From DATLYB01 sp964502525 (GTDB lineage: Bacteria; Bacteroidota; Bacteroidia; Chitinophagales; CAIOSU01), in the NCBI GenBank assembly GCA_964502525.1, contig CAZCXH010000060.1:1-25718 (forward strand): a stretch of 25,718 nucleotides of DNA. The letters are read 5' to 3'. The notes beneath the pieces are model-generated. The model saw only the letters and a list, made by a program, of their open reading frames with translations, had not been told where the DNA came from and ran no database searches. Position 1 is the first letter of the stretch; each line of letters begins with the position of its first letter. Positions 21,874 to 25,718 of this stretch are shown here, one piece after another. Both the position numbers and the translations under genes were made by a program.

Positions 21874-22275
21874 ATGAAGCTGCAAATAAAACCAAGCAAA
21901 GTCTTAAAAGACATTCAAAAAGAATTTCATGATGAGTTCCCGATGCTCAAGATTGAATTTTTCAATAAACCTCATCGTGCGGATGAACCTTCGGCTAAGA
22001 AGGACCTTCTGAACAACTCGTTGAAAGTATCCGAGGTAAGCAAATCTCCGGCAGGCGAGATCAGCATTACCGGAAAATCAAAGGTGAACGAAATTGAACA
22101 GGCGCTGCGAAAAGAGTTCGCTCTTTATGCTCAGGTTTTTCGCAAGTCGGGAAAAGTGTGGCTGCAAACCACCACCACTGATGAGTGGACGCTCGACCAG
22201 CAGCAGCAAGCCGCCCGCGAAAGCGAAACCCAATATGTCCACAGCATGCACAATTTTGCAGACGAAAAGCAGTGA
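21874..22275 (+). CDS. Conserved small cytoplasmic protein of unknown function
   Basis: A 133-residue protein without signal or membrane segments. It starts MKLQIKPSKVLKDIQKEFHD, followed by FPMLKIEFFNKP; this opening is familiar from conserved uncharacterised Bacteroidota proteins, but I cannot name a domain. The middle (GEISITGKSKVNEIEQALRKEF) looks like a ferredoxin-like alpha/beta unit, and the end is Gln/Glu-rich (DEWTLDQQQQAARESE). The Fnr-type promoter upstream suggests induction at low oxygen or by nitrogen oxides. The ku gene follows on the same strand after 86 bp and may have its own promoter. Confidence 0.85.
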   Translation: MKLQIKPSKVLKDIQKEFHDEFPMLKIEFFNKPHRADEPSAKKDLLNNSLKVSEVSKSPAGEISITGKSKVNEIEQALRKEFALYAQVFRKSGKVWLQTTTTDEWTLDQQQQAARESETQYVHSMHNFADEKQ

Positions 22276-22351
22276 ACATTTGACATCTTTTCAGAAGTTG
22301 CCAAATCCCACACCATTCCTGTTTCACTCTTTTACGTATCTTAGCATAAAT

Positions 22352-22359
22352 TACTTTTG
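22352..22359 (+). promoter_or_regulatory. Perfect -7 element abutting the ku start codon
   Basis: TACTTTTG matches the Bacteroidota -7 consensus TAnnTTTG at every position. It ends only 2 bp before the ATG at 22362, so transcription from it would give a leaderless or nearly leaderless mRNA. A -33 TTTG is not clear; TTTA near 22330-22333 is the closest match. Confidence 0.35.
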
Positions 22360-22361
22360 TT

Positions 22362-23213
22362 ATGAGAGCAATCTGGAAAGGTTACATCCAATTTTCATTG
22401 GTCACAATTCCTGTGAGAATTTATAATGCCTTCGAACCGTTAGAAACTGTCAGTTTCAGGCAACTGCACAAAGACGATAACGGACCCATCGGCTATGACA
22501 AGAAGTGCAAGAAATGCGGCAACTCCGTCAAGAATGAAGACATCGTGAAAGGCTACGAGCATGAACCTGAGCAGTTTGTCATCATCGGGCAGGAAGATCT
22601 GGACAAAGTGAAACTGAAAACCACGCGGATTGTAGAGTTGCAGGGCTTCGTTGACAAAAGCGAGGTCAATCCGATGTTGTTTGACACGCCCTATTTCGTG
22701 GGTCCCGATGGAGAAGTGGCGGCAAAGGCGTATGCGCTGCTCTGCCAAACCTTGAAAGACACGGGCAAGATCGGCATAGGACGGGTTGTTTTGCGCGACC
22801 GGGAGAACATCATGATGATCGCTCCGGAAGAAAACGGGTTGCTGCTGTATAAGTTGCGCTATCCGAAAGAGGTTAGAAAAATTTCCGAGGTGCCGATGCT
22901 CAACGGCATGACTGCCGATAAAGACCAGTTGAAGCTGGCAAAGACGCTGGTGGACACGATGGCAAAGAAGTTTTCCGACTTCGAGTTGGTGGATCGCTAC
23001 AAGGAAGCTGTTCGGGATATGGTGGTTGCCAAAGTGGAGGGCAAGCAGGTTGTAATTGTCGCGGAAGAAGAAAAGCCTGTGGCGGATATTATGACCGCCT
23101 TGAAGGAAAGCATCGAACAGGCAAAGAAGGAAAAGAAGCCCATGGAGAAAGCAACAGGCAAAGAAAAGGCTGCGGAGGAAAAGACGGTAACGAAAAGGAA
23201 AAAGGCAAGTTAA
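22362..23213 (+). CDS. ku: DNA end-binding protein Ku (NHEJ)
   Basis: A 283-residue bacterial Ku. It opens with MRAIWKGYIQFSLVTIPVR, the signature of the family, and continues with FRQLHKDDNGPIGYDKKCKKCG, where Cys49 and Cys52 form a CxxC. The core domain (to about residue 225) forms the homodimeric ring that threads onto DNA double-strand ends. The tail from about 240 is rich in Lys, Glu and Ala (KEKKPMEKATGKEKAAEEKT), typical of Ku C-termini that assist DNA binding and ligase recruitment. Its usual partner LigD is not in the window. It follows the small gene at 21874 and precedes a TPR gene, all on the plus strand. Confidence 0.97.
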   Translation: MRAIWKGYIQFSLVTIPVRIYNAFEPLETVSFRQLHKDDNGPIGYDKKCKKCGNSVKNEDIVKGYEHEPEQFVIIGQEDLDKVKLKTTRIVELQGFVDKSEVNPMLFDTPYFVGPDGEVAAKAYALLCQTLKDTGKIGIGRVVLRDRENIMMIAPEENGLLLYKLRYPKEVRKISEVPMLNGMTADKDQLKLAKTLVDTMAKKFSDFELVDRYKEAVRDMVVAKVEGKQVVIVAEEEKPVADIMTALKESIEQAKKEKKPMEKATGKEKAAEEKTVTKRKKAS

Positions 23214-23298
23214 GTTGAAGGTTTAAAGTCCAATGTTTAGGACTGAGCTTTTACATTGAAATAACTTTAATCATTAAACTTCAAACATTAAACTCAGG

Positions 23299-23928
23299 AT
23301 GGCAACGATTCTCCGGCTAAAATCAGAGATCAAAAAATTCGATTACAAGCCTGTCAAAAAATCGAAGCGTGTTGACCTTGAAAAGCACGGACAGCTCAAT
23401 CTTTTCAGCACATCATCCAAACAAGCAAAGGTTATCCGGCTGAAATCCGACCTAAGCCCCTTTGAACAAGGCCTTATTCTGGATGAAAAAGGAGATGGCG
23501 GTGCAAAGGAGTTGTACCGGAGGGCAATCAGCGAAAAGGATTATGTTGCTGACGCTTATTGCAACCTCGGAATCATCGAATCGAAAGAAGGCAATGCCGC
23601 AGATGCCATTGACTGCTTCAGCAACTCGCTGAAAGACGACCCGCGTCATTTCGAGTCACACTTCAACCTTGGCAACTTGTACTTCGACAACGGTGATCTG
23701 AATCTGGCAAAAGTTCATTACCAGATGGCTTCAAAGCTGCAGCCCGATTACCCGAATGTTTATTTTAACCTCGCGCTCGTTCTCACTATGGTTGATGAAT
23801 TCAAGGAAGCGGTTGAGGCGCTCAGGAAATACAAATCCATATCTTCGCCTGCCGAGCATAAAAATGCGGACACGCTGCTGAAAAATCTGCAATTGTCGCT
23901 GGAAACCGGTCATGTTTCCAAAACCTGA
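23299..23928 (+). CDS. Tetratricopeptide repeat protein
   Basis: A 209-residue soluble protein. The first 60 residues are basic and without known domain (KKFDYKPVKKSKRVDLEKHG). From about 70 to 190 there are roughly three to four TPR units: VADAYCNLGIIESKEGNAAD, then HFESHFNLGNLYFDNGDLNLA, in part, then PNVYFNLALVLTMVDEFKEA. TPRs mediate protein binding, and the partner cannot be inferred. No signal peptide is present, so it should be cytoplasmic. It lies 85 bp after ku; a TAACTTTA box (23262-23269) might be its promoter. Its stop faces a small convergent gene 11 bp away. Confidence 0.88.
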   Translation: MATILRLKSEIKKFDYKPVKKSKRVDLEKHGQLNLFSTSSKQAKVIRLKSDLSPFEQGLILDEKGDGGAKELYRRAISEKDYVADAYCNLGIIESKEGNAADAIDCFSNSLKDDPRHFESHFNLGNLYFDNGDLNLAKVHYQMASKLQPDYPNVYFNLALVLTMVDEFKEAVEALRKYKSISSPAEHKNADTLLKNLQLSLETGHVSKT

Positions 23929-23939
23929 TCAGCCTGAAA

Positions 23940-24140
23940 TCAAAAAATATCAATCGCCCCCTTTGCAATGAGATAAGGAATCAGCAGGTAAAGGATCGAA
24001 TCACGGATAAGGTAATACATAAAAAAACCCAGCAATATCCAGCCTCCTCCCTTTTTCAATACGCCTTTGAATCCTTCTTTGCGGTAAATGTCGGCATATT
24101 TATTAGCCCACCTGGGCGTGAGGAATTTGCGAACTCCCAT
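23940..24140 (-). CDS. Small predicted membrane protein
   Basis: A 66-residue protein. A basic N-terminal half (GVRKFLTPRWANKYADIYRK) is followed by a long hydrophobic stretch with one or two membrane segments (WILLGFFMYYLIRDSILYLL and IPYLIAKGAIDIF). The family is not recognised. The N-terminal positive charge predicts that this half stays in the cytoplasm. TAATTTTA upstream (24154-24147 on the minus strand) resembles a -7 box and supports expression. The gene fits tightly between TPR and cupin genes. Its size makes a chance frame possible, hence the moderate confidence. Confidence 0.65.
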   Translation of the reverse strand: MGVRKFLTPRWANKYADIYRKEGFKGVLKKGGGWILLGFFMYYLIRDSILYLLIPYLIAKGAIDIF

Positions 24141-24178
24141 AATTCCGGTAAAATTACTTCCAAAAAAAAGTTTCTGAT

Positions 24179-24211
24179 TTTGTGAAATCTTTCCAGGAAT
24201 TTGTAGCTTTC
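24179..24211 (+). promoter_or_regulatory. Bacteroidota-type promoter of the cupin gene
   Basis: TTTG (24179-24182) and TAGCTTTC (24204-24211) are separated by 21 bp, matching the TTTG-N19-21-TAnnTTTG consensus with one mismatch at the last base. The predicted start is near 24217, about 26 nt before the ATG. Confidence 0.5.
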
Positions 24212-24242
24212 GCCAGTTTTTTAACCCTAAAAATCTGCAACC

Positions 24243-24602
24243 ATGAAAACTTTAAAAATCTTATTGCCAATTGCTATGATGTTTTTGCTCACATCCATTT
24301 ATGCCCAGGATCCGTTGAAGGCTGCGCCCAATGTTTATCAGAAGGTGTTGCTGGAGAACGAAAATGTGCGCGTGATGGAGATTGAGTTTGAACCGGGCGA
24401 ATCTGCCGCAACCCATTCGCACCCCAAACATTTCGCATATGTCACGCAGGGCGGACAATTGACCATTACCGGGGCGGACGGAAAAGCCCAGGTGGCCGAT
24501 TTGAAGGCGGGCGATGTTATGTGGATGGATGCCGTCACCCATTCAGGGAAAAATACCGGCACCACGGTGATTAAGGCAATTGTTACTGAATTGAAGAAGT
24601 AA
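24243..24602 (+). CDS. Secreted single-domain cupin protein
   Basis: A 119-residue protein. A signal peptide (MKTLKILLPIAMMFLLTSIY, then AQ; about 1-22) sends it to the periplasm. The rest is a cupin barrel with motif 1 GESAATHSHPKHFAYVTQGG and motif 2 LKAGDVMWMDAVTHSGKN. Motif 1 keeps HxH but lacks the usual glutamate, and motif 2 lacks PxG while keeping its histidine, so metal binding is likely but altered. Small cupins are so varied that neither enzyme activity nor ligand can be named. A promoter lies upstream and a hairpin downstream, so the gene is probably monocistronic. Confidence 0.85.
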   Translation: MKTLKILLPIAMMFLLTSIYAQDPLKAAPNVYQKVLLENENVRVMEIEFEPGESAATHSHPKHFAYVTQGGQLTITGADGKAQVADLKAGDVMWMDAVTHSGKNTGTTVIKAIVTELKK

Positions 24603-24615
24603 GCGAAAGTTTAGC

Positions 24616-24640
24616 TGCCACCGCCTGAGCCGGTGGCAGA
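24616..24640. terminator. Hairpin between convergent cupin and hydrolase genes
   Basis: CTGCCACCG (24616-24624) pairs with CGGTGGCAG (24632-24640) across a 7-nt loop. It lies just past the cupin stop and just before the end of the convergent hydrolase gene. There is no T run on either side, so it may act as a weak bidirectional terminator or simply be another palindromic repeat. Confidence 0.5.
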
Positions 24641-24653
24641 TGACTCGTTATCA

Positions 24654-25328
24654 TTACATAAGCGATTTCACCAGTGGCAGGTTTAAATCATGACCGCCTT
24701 TAAACTCATACGTTTTTACGTCAAGACCATTTGCCCTGATCCGTTCTAAAACCGCCTCTTTGTCAACCGCGCTGATAAACGGATCGTTATCACCGATGAT
24801 GAAGCGTACAATATAGTTTTGAGAGGCCTGCTTAAAACTTATAAAATCGAGATCTTCGGGAATACTCCCGCTGCAAAGCCAGAGGGCTTTGATCTTTGGT
24901 GATTTCCTCGCTATCCACCTGCAAACCGTGGAGCATCCCTGCGAAAAACCAAGAATATGAATATCAGCTTTCGGATGAACCTGCGACTTTATTTTTTCAT
25001 ACAACAATTGCAGATAACCGGCATAATCATCAATTTCAGCCAGGCGGTCTTCTTTCGTCATCCACGATGCGCCTACCGTGCCGTAAAATCCTTTTGTGTA
25101 AAATCTCGAGAGCGCCTCCGGTGCAACAATTAAAACTTTTCCGCTCTCCACCTCCCGTCCCTTTTCCAATGATCTTCCCTCAGACAAGGGCTCAAGCCCT
25201 TTGATAAACTCCCCTGCAAGCATGGCATAGCCGTGGCAGGCAATCCATACCGTTCGCTTGTTTTTTGAAATCTCTCCTATCGTGTAATAACGCGCAGTTC
25301 GCTGGGTAAAAAGGTGGTGCTCCTGCAT
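24654..25328 (-). CDS. Alpha/beta-hydrolase, carboxylesterase/phospholipase-like
   Basis: A 224-residue alpha/beta-hydrolase. The nucleophile elbow is GFSQG with Ser129; Asp182 (IIGDNDPF) and His213 (KGGHDLNL) complete the triad. Early WIACHGYAMLAG holds the oxyanion-hole region, and the layout fits the small carboxylesterase/phospholipase (esterase 2-like) group. There is no signal peptide, so it is cytoplasmic; the natural ester is unknown. The ATG at 25328 was preferred since related proteins begin MQEHHL and run on through RTARYYTIGE; an upstream in-frame start at 25361 would add 11 residues of poor fit. Confidence 0.88.
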   Translation of the reverse strand: MQEHHLFTQRTARYYTIGEISKNKRTVWIACHGYAMLAGEFIKGLEPLSEGRSLEKGREVESGKVLIVAPEALSRFYTKGFYGTVGASWMTKEDRLAEIDDYAGYLQLLYEKIKSQVHPKADIHILGFSQGCSTVCRWIARKSPKIKALWLCSGSIPEDLDFISFKQASQNYIVRFIIGDNDPFISAVDKEAVLERIRANGLDVKTYEFKGGHDLNLPLVKSLM

Positions 25329-25718
25329 TTTGTAAAAACAATTTGATGCAATATTAAGCACCTGTGCAAACGAACTCTGCGGATCATCCGAACTTCACTT
25401 TTATTTTTCGCTGCTGTTGCCAGTGCCCTGTTTCGGTCGGAATATGGGGATGTTCCGGTGCGAATAGTTTTTTGTTCCGGTAAATTCGTTTTGTTTCTAC
25501 ATCGTGTTCTCTATCCTCTGGATCATTTCAAGTTTATTTTGATATTTTCATAACCTATAACTGATTTCCAGATTGTTAACAAGCGTTATATTTTTGTTAG
25601 CAAACTGTTGGTAAGCCCTATAAATGAGTTGGGAAAATTCGGTGTATAACCCCGGGTGCTTGTTAAGCAACACTTTCAAAATAACTTCCGCAAAACAGGC
25701 AGTTGTTCTAAGAAAGGA
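25329..25718. other. Right-hand gene-free stretch with a possible rightward promoter
   Basis: No complete gene is visible. TATTTTTG (25589-25596) is a perfect -7 match, with TTTC (25565-25568) 20 bp upstream as a poor -33. An ATG at 25624 opens a frame (MSWENSVYNPG...) that runs to the window edge after 31 residues; whether it is a gene cannot be judged. TTGTTAACAA (25573-25582) is a 10-bp palindrome overlapping the promoter. Confidence 0.3.

Overview
The window looks like a chromosomal segment of a Bacteroidota (Bacteroidetes) bacterium, probably an environmental one. The grounds are a PorT-like and a DUF6089-like outer-membrane barrel, signal peptides ending in AQ, almost no Shine-Dalgarno sequences, promoter elements of the TAnnTTTG type, a solo carotenoid desaturase, and many palindromic intergenic repeats. 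No rRNA, tRNA, CRISPR array or intact transposase was seen.

Layout. 1-1485: the 5' part of a haem c lipoprotein gene that leaves the window on the left, a terminator, and a Crp/Fnr-family regulator, all on the minus strand. 1486-2173: a gene-free stretch with a small terminal-inverted-repeat element and a 227-bp nested palindrome. 2174-4984: ruvB, an outer-membrane barrel bracketed by two twin palindromes, and a small protein coupled to a PhnP-like metallo-hydrolase. 4996-7915: two tandem APC-family amino-acid permeases. 8364-11012: a secreted unknown, a DUF6089-like barrel and a DinB-like protein. 11092-13166: a CrtI-type desaturase, then the remains of a Phd/YoeB toxin-antitoxin module. 13170-18142 (minus strand): a lipoprotein, an aspartase with a signal peptide, a DUF4143 ATPase with a duplicated upstream motif, a second copy of the small element, and an outer-membrane protein. 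18229-21574: a relic of a Ca2+/H+ antiporter, a TerB-like protein, a concentric palindrome and a full-length P-type Ca2+-ATPase. 21874-25328: a conserved small protein, Ku, a TPR protein, a small membrane protein, a secreted cupin and an alpha/beta hydrolase.

How the genes may work together. The best lead is an anaerobic or nitrogen-oxide regulon. The Crp/Fnr regulator lies beside the cytochrome gene. Two promoters, those of the cytochrome and of the small gene at 21874, carry an ATGAC-N4-RTCAT palindrome 32-33 bp upstream of a TAnnTTTA box, which is the geometry of class II Fnr activation. The cytochrome resembles those encoded beside clade II nosZ genes, but nosZ itself would lie outside the window. 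Other points of note are an aspartase that appears to be exported to the periplasm, several unrelated families of concentric palindromic repeats, and two gene graveyards (toxin-antitoxin, antiporter). The rest is ordinary housekeeping, transport and envelope content.
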